A stretch of DNA of 64,000 nucleotides from Erythrobacter litoralis (GCF_001719165.1 NZ_CP017057.1:2722501-2786500), one strand, 5' to 3'; counted from the stretch's first letter, positions 1-10,445 are shown. The notes: generated by a model not told the origin, from the sequence alone. Program-made: numbers and translations.

Positions 1-1
1 C

Positions 2-1294
2 CGCGATATCGCGCAGGTCTTCGGCCTCCTGCTGCTGCTCAATGCCTCGCTTGCTGGCGCGCTGCTTGTGCTCGCACCCTTCGCCGCGGCCTATTTTCGC
101 GAACCGCAAGTCGCTGAGATCCTGCGCGTCCAGGTCGCGCTGTTTCTCGTCGTGCCTTTCATCGCGCTCCCCGAAGCGATGCTCTCGCGCCGCCTCAAGT
201 TCCGCCCGCAGGCCTTTGCGGGCATGGCCGGCGCGGTCACGGGTGCGAGCGTCGCGCTGGTCCTTGCATGGCGCGGCTGGGGTGTATGGGCACTTGTCTA
301 TGCGCCGATCCTCGCCTTTGCCGCGCGCGCATTGGCATTGAGCGTCGCGGCGCCCGTCTACACGATCCCGACGGTCGACTTTCGCGGGGCGCGGGCGATC
401 ATCACTTTCGGCGGAGCGCTGACATTGTGCCAGTTCTTCTGGATCATCCAGAGCCAGAGCGACGTCTTCATCGCGGGACGCATCTTCGACACCTACGAAC
501 TCGGCCTTTATTCCGAAGCGCTGTTCGTGGCGCTGATCCTGTCGGGGCGCTTCCTGCCGCCGATCAACGAGGTCGCCTTCCCGGCCTATGCCGAACTGCA
601 CCATGCCGGAAAGCGGCTTGGCCCGTATTTCCTCCGGGTGCTGCGCACCGTCGCACTGGTCGTCTTCCCGCTCTATGTCGGTCTTGCCCTCACCGCGCAC
701 GAGGCAGTGGCGACGGTGTTCGGCGAAAAATGGCTCGGCATGGCGCCGCTGCTGCGGAATCTCGCGATCGTCATGCCCTTGCTTTCGCTGCACATCGTGT
801 GCAGCCCGGCGACCAATGCGATGGGGCGGCCGCGCATCTATCTCACCACCTCGATCCTGGGGGCCGTGCTTTTCGCGGGATCGTTTCTCGTCGGGGTTAA
901 CTGGGGGCCGGAAGGGCTGACCTACGCATGGTGGGTCGTGGCCCCGGCGCTGCTGGCGGCGACGCTGACGCTGACCCTGCCGGTGGTCGGCCTCGCCCCG
1001 CTCGACCTCGCCCGCGCGATGCTGCCTCCGGTCGCGGCGAGCGCCGCGATGGGGCTGGCGGTCGCGGGCACGGGCGCCATCCTGCCCGAAATCGCGCCGT
1101 GGTGGCGCCTCGCCGTGCTGGTTCCGGTCGGCGCGGCGGCTTACCTCGCGGCGCTGATCCTGGTCTGGCCACAAGTCGTGCGCGACAGCTGGACGATGCT
1201 CAGGTCCGCGCGGGAGGATGCCCTGCCCGAGCCGCCATGCTCTCCCGCATCCTCGCCAGCGCGGCCCGATCGAACGCAAACCATAGCGGGCTGA
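2..1294 (+). CDS. Polysaccharide/oligosaccharide flippase, 5' partial
   Basis: The frame is open from the window edge, so the N-terminus is missing; 430 residues are visible. It has about ten hydrophobic segments and the overall look of the Wzx/MATE-like oligosaccharide flippase family (mid-protein QSQSDVFIAGRIF, typical of that family). Such proteins move lipid-linked sugar units across the inner membrane for exopolysaccharide or O-antigen assembly. The last 95 nt overlap the convergent glycosyltransferase gene, which fits a cell-surface polysaccharide locus extending to the left. The substrate cannot be told from sequence. Confidence 0.85.
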   Translation, partial: RDIAQVFGLLLLLNASLAGALLVLAPFAAAYFREPQVAEILRVQVALFLVVPFIALPEAMLSRRLKFRPQAFAGMAGAVTGASVALVLAWRGWGVWALVYAPILAFAARALALSVAAPVYTIPTVDFRGARAIITFGGALTLCQFFWIIQSQSDVFIAGRIFDTYELGLYSEALFVALILSGRFLPPINEVAFPAYAELHHAGKRLGPYFLRVLRTVALVVFPLYVGLALTAHEAVATVFGEKWLGMAPLLRNLAIVMPLLSLHIVCSPATNAMGRPRIYLTTSILGAVLFAGSFLVGVNWGPEGLTYAWWVVAPALLAATLTLTLPVVGLAPLDLARAMLPPVAASAAMGLAVAGTGAILPEIAPWWRLAVLVPVGAAAYLAALILVWPQVVRDSWTMLRSAREDALPEPPCSPASSPARPDRTQTIAG

Positions 1295-2093
1295 TCCGGG
1301 GCCGGAAGCACGGAAGGTATTCGCCATAGAGCGAGGCGAGCTCGCGCGGCAGGTCGACAGGTCCGGGTCCGCGCATGATGTCGCTGACGATCCGGTTCTG
1401 GAAATGCCGCACCGAATAATTGACCATGCGTGCAGCCTGCTGGCGCAGCCCCTTCGCATCGATCGCGTTCGGTTCGCACCAGAAGCCCGCCGCCTCCACG
1501 GGCACGATCCGGGCATTGCTCCACTCGCGTTCCGAAGCGAGGTCGGTGCAGGCAAGCGCACGGATAAGACCGTCTTCGCCGATGATGTCGTCAGGCAGGC
1601 GAATGCCGGAGGCCCGCATCCGCCGGACGAAGTCGCCCGCAAGCGCATAGCAATCGCCGAACAGGCCGCTCTCGGCCGCGATCGAGCGGCGATAGGCCTT
1701 CGCCCGCCGCCCGTTCATCGGCAGGCCGGAGGCGGCATTGGCTCCCGGGTCCTCGGCTAGCGCTGCGGCAAGCGCCTCGACCGTGCCGGGGACGAGCTGC
1801 GCATCGCCGTCGACGAAGACGAAAGCATCGGCCGCCCGCGTTTCCTCCAGCACGAAGCGGTTCCAGCTCCGCGCCTTTCCGCCCTGCCCATATTCGACGA
1901 GTTCGACACCTGCGTGCGCGCGCACGATATGCGCAGTCCGGTCGCTCGACCCGTTGACGACGGCCGTCACCGTCACCCCTTGCGCGCCGACCGGAAGGCT
2001 TGCCAGACACGCGGCGATCCGCGCCTCCTCGTTATGGGCGAGTACCGTGACCTGAATCCGGCGAAAGGCGTGCGCATCGGGCATCACGCCCAT
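1200..2093 (-). CDS. Glycosyltransferase family 2 protein
   Basis: This 297-residue protein has an N-terminal GT-A fold signature: VTVLAHNEEARI at residues 12-23, then VVNGSSDRT, then FVFVDGDAQ, which is the usual aspartate-rich nucleotide-sugar/metal site. An IGEDG motif further on resembles the acceptor-side ED motif of GT2 enzymes. No transmembrane segment is obvious, so it probably acts at the cytoplasmic face. The start is uncertain: ATG at 2093 or a second ATG three codons later. Longer upstream reading is compositional and not GT-like. It converges on the flippase gene and is divergent from the aspartyl protease gene. Donor and acceptor sugars are unknown. Confidence 0.85.
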   Translation of the reverse strand: MGVMPDAHAFRRIQVTVLAHNEEARIAACLASLPVGAQGVTVTAVVNGSSDRTAHIVRAHAGVELVEYGQGGKARSWNRFVLEETRAADAFVFVDGDAQLVPGTVEALAAALAEDPGANAASGLPMNGRRAKAYRRSIAAESGLFGDCYALAGDFVRRMRASGIRLPDDIIGEDGLIRALACTDLASEREWSNARIVPVEAAGFWCEPNAIDAKGLRQQAARMVNYSVRHFQNRIVSDIMRGPGPVDLPRELASLYGEYLPCFRPRISPLWFAFDRAALARMRESMAARAGHPPART

Positions 2094-2237
2094 GCGTCTA
2101 GCAGGCGCGCGCGGCTTGCCAATCGCCCCGGCCGAGCGCGAGCGGAACTGTGCCGGATTTGGGCGAATGGACGGGCCATGGTAACATTTGGCCATCGGCG
2201 CGGCGGCGATGTCCGCAGGCACCGGGGATGGGACAGG

Positions 2238-3242
2238 ATGACAGACATTTACAAGGCAGCGCTCGGTCTTGCCGCCGCGCTCGGGTTCGCTTCTTCCGCG
2301 GCTTTCGCCGAACCTTCGCTCGATCCGCCCCCGCCGCCGTTCGAACAGGGACCGATCGCCCCCGACCTCGCCGGTGCGGGAACTGAGATCCTCCCACTCG
2401 AGGAGGAGCGCTTCGCCCGTTTCACCGTGCCTGTCCTGATCGAGGGGGCGGGACCGTTCGATTTCATGATCGACACCGGCAGCGAAGCGACTGCGCTCAC
2501 CCACGAGATCAATCTCGGCCTCGCCCTGCCCCCGTTCGGCCGCGCGATCCTCGTCGGCATGGCGAGCCGCCGCGTGGTGGAGCTCGTCGAAGTCGGCGCG
2601 CTCACCGTCGGCAGCCACACCGTGACCGGCCTCGTCTCCCCCCTGTTGACGCGCGCCCATGTCGGGGCGGACGGGATCATCGGGCTCGACACGCTGCAGG
2701 ATTTCCGCGTCCTCATCGATTTCCGCGACGAGACGATCGCGCTCGAGAACACGCGCGAGAAGGAAGGTTCGCGCGGGGGCTTCGAAATCGTCGTGCGCGC
2801 GCGGCCCCGGCTCGGCCAGCTGCTGCTCACCGATGCGCTGGTCGAGGGCGTGCGCGCGACCGTCATCATCGATACCGGCGCGCAGATGAGCCTCGCCAAC
2901 ACCGCCCTGCGCGACCGGCTGCGCGCCAAACGGTCGCAGGAAGTCACCGCGACCGACGTCAACGGCGTCGACATCATCGGCGAACTGGCGGTGGTGGGCG
3001 ACCTCACGATCGAGGGCCTGTCGATCAAGGGCGTCCCGCTGACCTTCGCCGATCCGCCCGCCTTCGAGGCGCTCGGTCTCAAGGACGAGCCGGTGATCTC
3101 GCTCGGCATGCAGCATCTCAAGATCTTCGACAGGGTCGCGATCGATTTCGCGAGCCAGCGCGTCCTGTTCGACCTGCCGCGCGATGTCGCGCGGGCGATG
3201 CGGCGCGCGCGTCGGGGGACCTCGTACGGCTTCAATCGCTAG
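2238..3242 (+). CDS. Periplasmic retropepsin-like aspartyl protease, two domains
   Basis: The 334-residue product begins with a signal peptide (MTDIYKAALGLAAALGFASS, then AFA). Two retropepsin-like units follow. The first carries FMIDTGSEATALT near residue 80 and IIGLD near 150; the second carries VIIDTGAQMSLAN near residue 213. Both keep the catalytic D-T-G triad, so the protein could form its own pseudo-dimer where single-domain relatives must dimerise. ATG at 2238 was chosen because a GGACAGG-like Shine-Dalgarno lies just ahead and the signal peptide starts there. Secreted aspartyl proteases of this type are common in sphingomonads; substrates are not known. Confidence 0.85.
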   Translation: MTDIYKAALGLAAALGFASSAAFAEPSLDPPPPPFEQGPIAPDLAGAGTEILPLEEERFARFTVPVLIEGAGPFDFMIDTGSEATALTHEINLGLALPPFGRAILVGMASRRVVELVEVGALTVGSHTVTGLVSPLLTRAHVGADGIIGLDTLQDFRVLIDFRDETIALENTREKEGSRGGFEIVVRARPRLGQLLLTDALVEGVRATVIIDTGAQMSLANTALRDRLRAKRSQEVTATDVNGVDIIGELAVVGDLTIEGLSIKGVPLTFADPPAFEALGLKDEPVISLGMQHLKIFDRVAIDFASQRVLFDLPRDVARAMRRARRGTSYGFNR

Positions 3243-3310
3243 CAGGCGGACCGGCTCCCCGCGCCGCCGGGGTTGCCGAAAGCAGGGCATGCGCCCACAT
3301 TCGCTCGCGC

Positions 3311-5146
3311 ATGCCGCCTGACAGCCCTTCCTCTTCCGACCCGCGCGAGATCGACGGCTGGCACCTGCTAAGGCGCTTTCTCCCCTATCTCTGGCCCAAG
3401 GACCGCCCCGACCTGCGCTGGAGGATCGTCGGGGCGATGGTCTTCGTCCTCGCGGCGAAGGCCGTGACGCTCGCTCTGCCGCTGGCCTTCTCGAACGCGG
3501 TCGATGCGCTGAGCGAGGCCCGGGGCACTTCGGGGATGGAGGGCGCGGGCTTCGTCGCGCTCGCGCTCGTTTTGGCCTATGGGTTCGGGCGCTTTTCCTC
3601 GGTCCTGTTCGACAATCTGCGCAAGATGGTGTTCGAACGGGTCGGCCAGACCGCGACCCAGACGCTCGCAGAGGACGTTTTCCACCGGCTCCACCGGCTT
3701 TCGCTGCGGTTTCACCTAGGCCGGCGCACGGGCGAGGTCACCAAGATCATCGAGCGCGGGACCAAGAGCATCAACATGATGCTCTATTTCATGCTCTTCA
3801 ACATCGCCCCCACCCTTGTCGAGCTGGTCGCAGTGGCGGTGATTTTCTGGACGCTGTTCGGCTGGGAACTGGTGCTGGCGACCGCAGTCACGGTGGTCGC
3901 CTATGTTGCCGTCACCCGGGCGATCACCGAATGGCGCACCAAACTGCGGCGCGAGATGAACGATCTCGACGGGGAGGCGCTGCACCGCGCGGTGGATTCG
4001 CTCCTGAATTACGAGACCGTGAAGTATTTCGGTGCCGAGTCGCGCGAGGAGGCCCGTTACGCCCGCTCGGCGCGGGCCTATGCCAAGGCGGCGGAGAAGA
4101 CCGAGAATTCGCTCGGCATGCTCAATATCGTGCAGGCGTTCATCACCAATGCGCTGATGGCGGGCGCGCTCGCCTTCGTGGTGTGGCGCTGGAGCGAGGG
4201 CGCTCTCAGCGTGGGCGATCTCACCGCGGTCAACATGTACCTGATGCAGCTCTTCCGTCCGCTCGACCTGCTCGGCTGGGTCTATCGCACGATCCGCCAG
4301 GGGCTCGTCGACATGGGCGAGATGTTCCGGCTCATGGATACCGATGTCGAGGTTGAGGATATTCCAGGCGCGCCCGCGCTGATCGTGCGCGAGCCATCGG
4401 TCCGGTTCGAGAACGTGACCTTCGGCTACGACCCCGGGCGCACGATCCTCAAGGACCTTTCCTTCGAGGTTCGCGCAGGGACGACGACCGCGATCGTCGG
4501 CCCTTCGGGCGCGGGCAAGAGCACGATCGGGCGGCTGCTGTTCCGTTTCTATGATCCGCTGCAAGGGCGCATTCTGATCGATGGACAGGATATCGCGAAG
4601 GCACGGCAGGCGAGCGTGCGCGCGGCGATCGGGATCGTCCCGCAGGACAGCGTGCTGTTCAACGACACGCTCGGCTACAACATAGCCTACGGCGCCGAAG
4701 GCGCGGACGAGGCGGCGGTCGAGGAGGCTGCGCGCGGAGCCGCGCTGACGGGGCTGGTCGAACGCCTGCCCGACGGCTTCGAGACGCTGGTGGGCGAGCG
4801 CGGGCTCAAGCTGTCGGGAGGAGAAAAGCAGCGCGTCGCCATCGCCCGCACGCTGGTGAAGAACCCGCCGATCCTGCTGCTGGACGAAGCGACGAGCGCA
4901 TTGGACACCCGCACCGAGCAAGAAATCCTCGACACGCTGCACCGGATCGAGCGCGGGCGCACCACCATCGCCATCGCGCACCGGCTTTCCACCATCGCCG
5001 ATGCCGACCGTATTCTCGTCCTCGACCAGGGCGAACTGGCCGAGGAAGGCGACCATGCGAGCCTTCTCGCGCGCGGCGGGCTCTATGCCGAAATGTGGAC
5101 CCAGCAGGCGAGCGAACGCAGCGAGCGAGCCGAAGCGGCGGAATAA
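3311..5146 (+). CDS. Atm1/HMT1-type ABC exporter (permease + ATPase)
   Basis: This 611-residue half-transporter has an N-terminal six-helix membrane domain and a C-terminal ATPase. The segment GRRTGEVTKIIERGTKSINMM (split here as GRRTGEVTK...ERGTKS) is diagnostic of the Atm1/ABCB7 branch. The ATPase shows Walker A GPSGAGKS near residue 397, the signature LSGGEKQR, Walker B ILLLDEATSALD near 520 and an H-loop in AHRLST. Atm1 homologues export glutathione-linked sulfur or metal conjugates from the cytoplasm and help iron-sulfur and heavy-metal homeostasis. It stands alone, converging on the M16 peptidase gene with a 9-nt gap. Confidence 0.93.
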   Translation: MPPDSPSSSDPREIDGWHLLRRFLPYLWPKDRPDLRWRIVGAMVFVLAAKAVTLALPLAFSNAVDALSEARGTSGMEGAGFVALALVLAYGFGRFSSVLFDNLRKMVFERVGQTATQTLAEDVFHRLHRLSLRFHLGRRTGEVTKIIERGTKSINMMLYFMLFNIAPTLVELVAVAVIFWTLFGWELVLATAVTVVAYVAVTRAITEWRTKLRREMNDLDGEALHRAVDSLLNYETVKYFGAESREEARYARSARAYAKAAEKTENSLGMLNIVQAFITNALMAGALAFVVWRWSEGALSVGDLTAVNMYLMQLFRPLDLLGWVYRTIRQGLVDMGEMFRLMDTDVEVEDIPGAPALIVREPSVRFENVTFGYDPGRTILKDLSFEVRAGTTTAIVGPSGAGKSTIGRLLFRFYDPLQGRILIDGQDIAKARQASVRAAIGIVPQDSVLFNDTLGYNIAYGAEGADEAAVEEAARGAALTGLVERLPDGFETLVGERGLKLSGGEKQRVAIARTLVKNPPILLLDEATSALDTRTEQEILDTLHRIERGRTTIAIAHRLSTIADADRILVLDQGELAEEGDHASLLARGGLYAEMWTQQASERSERAEAAE

Positions 5147-5155
5147 GCCGTCCGC

Positions 5156-8029
5156 CTAGTCCCCCACCTCGGCTTTCTCCGCTTCCCCGGCTTCCGCCGC
5201 GCGCCGCAGGCTCGGCGAAGAGAGATCGAGTTCGCTCGCCGGGATCACCTCGACCGCGCCGCGCAGCTCGCGCACGTCCTCGAGAAACTGCGCTGCATCG
5301 CCGACGATCACGATGGTCGCCCTGTCGGGATCGACATAGGTCTTCGCGGCCAGACTGGCCGCGCCCGGATCGACGCCTGCCAGCCTTTCGGCATAGGCGT
5401 TCGCTTCCTCGGGCGGCAGGCCCTGCTGGAGCAGGGTCGCGACGATCGCGTTGAAGCCACCGCTGGTCTCGAGCGCGCGGGCGTAGCTGCCTGACAGATA
5501 GAGCCTGCGCTTCTGCAACAGGTCCTCGTCGAGCGGTTCGCTGCCGAGCCGCTCGAATTCGTCGAGGAATATCTGCGCGACGTCGGCGGCGCTCTCGTTC
5601 TTGGTCTGCGCGCTCGCAGTCAGAATCGAATCGTCTGCCCGGTCGGCAAAACCCGAATAGGCGCCATAGGAAAGCGAACGCTTGGTGCGCACCTCCTCGA
5701 ACAATCGCCCGCTCGACCCGCCGCCGAGCACGCTGTTGGCAAGTTCGAGCGGGAAGTAATCCGGATCGATCCGCGCCGGCGCGCGCACCGCGGCGAGCAC
5801 GGCCGCCTGGCCGGCTCCCGGCAGGTCGATGACGACCGTGCGCACACCAGGCTCCGAACCGGCCGCTTCCTCGGGCACGGCCCCCGGATCGGTGGATTGC
5901 GACCAGTCGCCAAACATCTCCTCGGCCAGCGCCACCGCCCGCTCGGGCGCGATCCCGCCGCTGACGACGATCTTCATCCGGTCCGGTTGGAAATAGGCCT
6001 CGCGGTAGCCGATGAGAGCCGCGCGATCGATCCGGGCAAGGCTTTGCTCGGTCCCGTCGGGCTGCGTGCCGTAGGGCGCATCGCCATACATCGCGGTGCG
6101 CAGTACGTAGCCTGCAAGGCTGCCGGGCTCCTTCATCGCGACCCTCAGCCCCTCTATCGCGCGGTCGCGTTCGCGCGCGACCTTCTCTGCGGGATAGCTT
6201 GCGCCCTTGACGATCTGCGCCGCGAGCGCGCCCGCCGCGTCGAGATTGGCGACCGGCGCGGTGAGCGAGAAGCTGGTTCCGTCCGAACCCGCCCCGCCGC
6301 CGAAGGCCGCGCCGAGGCTTTCGAAACGCGCGGCGATTTCCTCGGCGGTGTAACTGGCCGTTCCCTTGTCGGCGAGGCTAGCGGCGAGCTGGGCGAGGCC
6401 GGCAAGGTCGCGCGGATCGGTCTTGCTGCCGCCGGGAAACAGCATCGAAATCGTCGCGATCGGGACTTCGCCTGTCTGCACCGCGACCACGGGGATGCCG
6501 TTCGACAGCTCTGCCTCGACGATTTCGGGCTTTGCCACTTCGGGCGCGGTGCCGGGTCCGGGAGGCGCCATGCGCTCGTCCTCAGGCCTGACCTGCCGGA
6601 TTTCGCCGGTAGCCGGCGGCAGGGTGCGGAAAGTCGGCATCGGCACGGGATTGGCATAGGAAGACGGGTCCGCCTCGCCCGAGGTATAGGTCACGGTGAC
6701 GCGGCTCTGCGGGTCGAGATATTCGCGCGCCACGCGCAGCACGTCGGCTTCGGTCACGGCGCCGATGGCGGCCAGCCGCTTGTCGGCGAAACCCGGATCG
6801 CCCGAGGAAACGAGCGCCTCGCCCAGCTCGAATGCCCGCCCGCGCGCGGTTTCGCGGCGGCGCAGGGTCGATGCGATGATCTCGTTCTTGGCTTCGGCGA
6901 GTTCGGCCGCGGTCACCGGCTCGCTGCGCAGCTTTTCGAGTTCGGCATCGAGCGTCACGCCCGCCTGCTCGATCCGGTCGGGCCGCGCGATGGCATAGGC
7001 GCCGAGCGCGCCCGCCTCGCGGAAGGACTGGACGGTGGCGACCACCTGCACCGCCTCGCCCGTGTTCACCAGCGCCTTGTCGAGCCGGCTGTTGTCGCCC
7101 GATACGAGGATCGCCTCGAGCACTTCGAGAGCGGCGGCGTCGGGATGGGTGACGGGCACGCCCTTCCAGACCCCGCCATAGACCGGCAGCGGCACGTTGG
7201 GCGCGGTCGCGGCGACGGTGCGCGGGGAGGTGCGTTCCGGCTCGCGCGCTTCGATCGCGAGCAGCACCGGGTTGGCGCGCGGCGGGATGTCGGCAAAATA
7301 TTCATCGACGAGCGCCTTGAGGCCGGCGAGTTCGAAATTGCCGGCGACGATCAGCGTCGCGGTGTCCGGCCCGTAATAGGCCTCGTAGAAGGCGCGCGCA
7401 TCGTCGAGCGTCGCGCTGTCGAGATCCTCGATCGAGCCGATGCCGGGGCGTCGATGCGGCATGACGTCATAGGCGTTCTCCGGAAGAACGAAGCGCTGCA
7501 GGCGGCCATAGGGCGGGGCAAGGACACGCTGGCGCAGTTCCTCCTTCACCACGCCGCGCTCGGTCTCGAACACCTCCTCGTCGACCACGACCTTCGCCAT
7601 GCGCTCGCGGTGGGTCCACAGCATCGTCTCGAGATAGGCGGCGGGAACCTGCTCGTAGTAATTGGTCCGGTCGATCCAGTTCGACGCATTGCGCGTGCCC
7701 CCGATATCCGCGGTCAGCGAATAGATCATGTTGTAGGGCATGTTCTCGGTCTTGCGGCTCAGGATGTGCTCGAACAGGTGGGCAAATCCGCTGCGGCCCT
7801 CGGGGTCGAGCTTGGAGCCGATATCGTACCACAGCGAGGTGGTGACGGTGCTGGTCGTCTCGTCTGGGATGGCGATGACGCGAAGACCGTTTTCGAGCGT
7901 CCACATCTCGTATTCGATCGCGGGCGCGGTGAGCGCGGGCGGCATCCGCGCGGCGGGCTCTTGCTGCGCCAATGCGGGTGCGGCGAGCGCGGCAAGCGCG
8001 GCACCTGCGAGCATGGTGGTCCTGATCAT
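5156..8029 (-). CDS. Tandem M16 family zinc protease, secreted
   Basis: The 957-residue protein begins with a signal peptide ending in ALAQQ. The first M16 domain keeps the inverted zinc motif HLFEH (H84, E87, H88) and the downstream glutamate in VVKEELRQ near residue 164. The second domain (from about residue 500) lacks the motif and is the usual inactive partner that closes the chamber. Length and layout match PqqL/insulinase-like tandem M16 enzymes. It probably degrades peptides in the periplasm or at the outer membrane. ATG at 8029 gives a clean signal sequence. No cofactor-biosynthesis neighbours support a PQQ role. Confidence 0.92.
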   Translation of the reverse strand: MIRTTMLAGAALAALAAPALAQQEPAARMPPALTAPAIEYEMWTLENGLRVIAIPDETTSTVTTSLWYDIGSKLDPEGRSGFAHLFEHILSRKTENMPYNMIYSLTADIGGTRNASNWIDRTNYYEQVPAAYLETMLWTHRERMAKVVVDEEVFETERGVVKEELRQRVLAPPYGRLQRFVLPENAYDVMPHRRPGIGSIEDLDSATLDDARAFYEAYYGPDTATLIVAGNFELAGLKALVDEYFADIPPRANPVLLAIEAREPERTSPRTVAATAPNVPLPVYGGVWKGVPVTHPDAAALEVLEAILVSGDNSRLDKALVNTGEAVQVVATVQSFREAGALGAYAIARPDRIEQAGVTLDAELEKLRSEPVTAAELAEAKNEIIASTLRRRETARGRAFELGEALVSSGDPGFADKRLAAIGAVTEADVLRVAREYLDPQSRVTVTYTSGEADPSSYANPVPMPTFRTLPPATGEIRQVRPEDERMAPPGPGTAPEVAKPEIVEAELSNGIPVVAVQTGEVPIATISMLFPGGSKTDPRDLAGLAQLAASLADKGTASYTAEEIAARFESLGAAFGGGAGSDGTSFSLTAPVANLDAAGALAAQIVKGASYPAEKVARERDRAIEGLRVAMKEPGSLAGYVLRTAMYGDAPYGTQPDGTEQSLARIDRAALIGYREAYFQPDRMKIVVSGGIAPERAVALAEEMFGDWSQSTDPGAVPEEAAGSEPGVRTVVIDLPGAGQAAVLAAVRAPARIDPDYFPLELANSVLGGGSSGRLFEEVRTKRSLSYGAYSGFADRADDSILTASAQTKNESAADVAQIFLDEFERLGSEPLDEDLLQKRRLYLSGSYARALETSGGFNAIVATLLQQGLPPEEANAYAERLAGVDPGAASLAAKTYVDPDRATIVIVGDAAQFLEDVRELRGAVEVIPASELDLSSPSLRRAAEAGEAEKAEVGD

Positions 8030-8127
8030 GGCTGGGTCCCCGGTTCGTTTGGATTGTGAGGGAGTAAAGCCTGCCTCGCCCCGTTGCTCAACCGTCGGCC
8101 TGCGCGCGCCCTATGAACCGTCCACGA

Positions 8128-8517
8128 TCATCGACGCGCGTCATGCGAAAGGGCATCGAGAATGCCAAGCGCCTCCACCCGGCGCTCCCAGGGGACGAAG
8201 AGGTGGTCGTGGTGAAACCCCGCAACGACATTGCAGGCGATGCCCTTCGCCGCGAGCGCGCCTGAGACGGCGGCGGTGAGCCCGACCGCCTCGAGGGCGG
8301 AATGTACGGCCAAAGTGATCCGGGCGAAGCGCGGGTCCGCATCGGGCGCGGGGACGATCGCGCTCCTTCCCTCCGCCTCGTGCACGAGAGCGAAGGCGTC
8401 GACCGGAGGCGGGCGGTCGCCCTCGATGACGACGAAGGCAAAGGCGCGATCGTCGAGGTCAGGTCGCATGCCCGCCAGCATCTCGCCGAGATCGCTGACG
8501 GGCCGGCCGCGCGTCAC
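8128..8517 (-). CDS. ACT domain-containing protein
   Basis: This is a 129-residue cytoplasmic protein with the pattern of a double ACT-type small-molecule sensor: FAFVVIEG in the first half, [27 protein letters not shown] in the second, then HHDHLFVP near the C-terminus. The family is uncharacterised and stand-alone. The start codon is GTG at 8517, which overlaps the hslU stop in a GTGA arrangement, so translation is likely coupled to hslU. The link to HslVU is positional only. Which ligand it binds cannot be inferred. Confidence 0.8.
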   Translation of the reverse strand: MTRGRPVSDLGEMLAGMRPDLDDRAFAFVVIEGDRPPPVDAFALVHEAEGRSAIVPAPDADPRFARITLAVHSALEAVGLTAAVSGALAAKGIACNVVAGFHHDHLFVPWERRVEALGILDALSHDARR

Positions 8518-9812
8518 AGGATGTATTTCGACAGGTCGGAATTGCCCGCGAGTTCGGACAGGCGCTCCTTCACATAGGCGGCATCGACGGTGATCGTCTC
8601 GCCGACATGCTCCTCGGCCTCGAAGCTGATTTCCTCGAGCAGCTTTTCCATCACGGTCTGGAGCCGCCGCGCGCCGATGTTCTCGATGCTCTCGTTCACC
8701 TGCGCGGCGATCCGGGCGACTTCGCGCACGGCATCGTCGGTGAAATCGAGCTCGACCTCCTCGGTCCCGATCAGGGCGCGATATTGCTCGACCAGGTTGG
8801 CGCGGGTCTCCGACAGGATGCGCACGAAATCCTCTTCCGTCAGTGCCCGCAGGTTCACGCGGATCGGCAGACGGCCCTGCAGTTCGGGGAGCATGTCCGA
8901 AGGCTTGGCGACATGGAACGCCCCGCTCGCGATGAACAGGACGTGGTCGGTCTTCATCGGGCCATGCTTGGTCGACACGGTCGTGCCCTCGATCAAGGGC
9001 AGCAGGTCGCGCTGCACGCCCTCGCGGCTGACCGATCCGCCGCGCACGTCGGATACGGCGATCTTGTCGATTTCGTCGAGGAACACGATCCCATTGGTCT
9101 GCGCGTTTTCCAGCGCGACGCGCGCGACATCGTCATCGTCTAGGCGCTTGTCCGCTTCCTCGTCGACCAGTTTGTCCCATGCATCGGGAACGCGCAGCTT
9201 GCGCTTTCTCGACGGACGCTTGCCGAACGCCTTGCCCATCATGTCGGACAGGTCGATCATCTGCATCGAGCCGCCCATGTTCCCCATGTCGAAGGGCATT
9301 CCCGGGCTTTCGGAAACCTCGATCTCGACCTCAACCTCGTTCATCGCGTTCTGGACGATGCGTTCGCGAAAGCTCTGGCGGGTGGCCTCGGACGCGTTTT
9401 CGCCCACCAGCGCGTTGAGCAGGCGCTCCATCGCAGCATCGCTGGCCGCCTCGCGCACGCTTTCGCGGCGGCGCTCCTTTTCGAGCCGGATCGCTTCCTC
9501 GACGAGATCGCGCGCGATCTGTTCGACATCGCGCCCGACATAGCCGACTTCGGTGAACTTGGTCGCCTCGACCTTGACGAAGGGAGCTTCGGCGAGCTTC
9601 GCCAGTCGCCGGCTGATCTCGGTCTTGCCGCAGCCGGTGGGGCCGATCATCAGGATGTTCTTGGGCGTGACCTCGTCGCGCAGGTCCGGACCGAGCCGCT
9701 GGCGCCGCCATCGATTGCGCAGCGCGACGGCAACCGCGCGCTTGGCTTCCTTCTGGCCGATGATGTGTTCATCGAGAGCGGCGACGATCGCCTTGGGGGT
9801 GAGATTGTCCAT
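8514..9812 (-). CDS. hslU: ATP-dependent protease ATPase subunit HslU
   Basis: The 432-residue product is a full-length AAA+ unfoldase of the HslVU (ClpYQ) protease. Walker A GPTGCGKT is at residues 57-64, Walker B is [12 protein letters not shown], and the chain ends with the conserved KYIL tail that inserts into HslV. The shortened I-domain with [19 protein letters not shown] is typical for alphaproteobacteria. It unfolds substrates with ATP and feeds them to HslV in the cytoplasm. It lies 18 nt downstream of hslV and forms an operon with it. The following ACT gene overlaps its stop. Confidence 0.97.
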   Translation of the reverse strand: MDNLTPKAIVAALDEHIIGQKEAKRAVAVALRNRWRRQRLGPDLRDEVTPKNILMIGPTGCGKTEISRRLAKLAEAPFVKVEATKFTEVGYVGRDVEQIARDLVEEAIRLEKERRRESVREAASDAAMERLLNALVGENASEATRQSFRERIVQNAMNEVEVEIEVSESPGMPFDMGNMGGSMQMIDLSDMMGKAFGKRPSRKRKLRVPDAWDKLVDEEADKRLDDDDVARVALENAQTNGIVFLDEIDKIAVSDVRGGSVSREGVQRDLLPLIEGTTVSTKHGPMKTDHVLFIASGAFHVAKPSDMLPELQGRLPIRVNLRALTEEDFVRILSETRANLVEQYRALIGTEEVELDFTDDAVREVARIAAQVNESIENIGARRLQTVMEKLLEEISFEAEEHVGETITVDAAYVKERLSELAGNSDLSKYIL

Positions 9813-9830
9813 GGGTCTATCGGTGTCCGG

Positions 9831-10391
9831 TCAGACCGTCTCTACGGTCAGGTTTCCGTTGGTGAAGACGCAGATATCGGCCGCGACCGCCATCGCCTTG
9901 GTCGCGATCGCCTCGGGATCGTCCTCGTAATCGGACAGCGCCCGCGCTGCGGCGAGAGCGTAATTGCCGCCCGAACCGATCGCCGCGATGCCGCCTTCGG
10001 GTTCCAGCACGTCGCCATTGCCCGTCAGCACCAGCAGCGCATCCTTGTCGGCTACGATCATCAGGGCTTCGAGATTGCGCAGATACTTGTCGGTGCGCCA
10101 GTCCTTGGCGAGTTCGACCGAGGCGCGCATCAACTGGCCGGAATATTGCTCGAGCTTCTTCTCGAGCCGCTCGAACAGGGTAAAAGCATCGGCGGTGGCG
10201 CCGGCGAACCCGGCGATCACCGCGTCATCCTGCCCGATCCGGCGGACCTTGCGGGCATTGGGCTTCATTACGGTGTTGCCCATGGAGACCTGGCCATCGC
10301 CCGCAATGACGGTCCTTTCGCCGCGCTTCACGCCGATGATGGTGGTGCCGTGCCACTGGACCATGCCGTGGCTGTCGCTCGAATTGCTCAT
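9831..10391 (-). CDS. hslV: ATP-dependent protease peptidase subunit HslV
   Basis: The 186-residue protein is the proteolytic ring subunit. The mature N-terminal nucleophile is the first Thr of HGTTIIGV (T16), followed by [16 protein letters not shown], the classic HslV signature. The 15-residue leader before T16 must be removed for activity, or translation starts at the internal ATG (residue 10, MVQWHG), leaving a six-residue propeptide. Short leaders of this sort are usual in alphaproteobacterial HslV. It is the first gene of the hslV-hslU-ACT operon. Confidence 0.97.
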   Translation of the reverse strand: MSNSSDSHGMVQWHGTTIIGVKRGERTVIAGDGQVSMGNTVMKPNARKVRRIGQDDAVIAGFAGATADAFTLFERLEKKLEQYSGQLMRASVELAKDWRTDKYLRNLEALMIVADKDALLVLTGNGDVLEPEGGIAAIGSGGNYALAAARALSDYEDDPEAIATKAMAVAADICVFTNGNLTVETV

Positions 10392-10445
10392 GCCGCGCGA
10401 TATGGGCGCTCGGTCAAAGCGGTCAAGCCTGCGCCCCGGCCTAGC

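Noticed and set aside
5897..8059. Very long plus-strand open frame (720 codons) opposite the M16 protease gene
   Set aside because: It mirrors the minus-strand gene codon by codon, has biased Arg/Gly/His composition and no family likeness. Long antisense frames are common in such high-GC DNA.
9831..10391. HslV with a leader before the catalytic threonine as an anomaly
   Set aside because: Short propeptides or alternative starts before Thr1 are normal in alphaproteobacterial HslV, so this is not novel.
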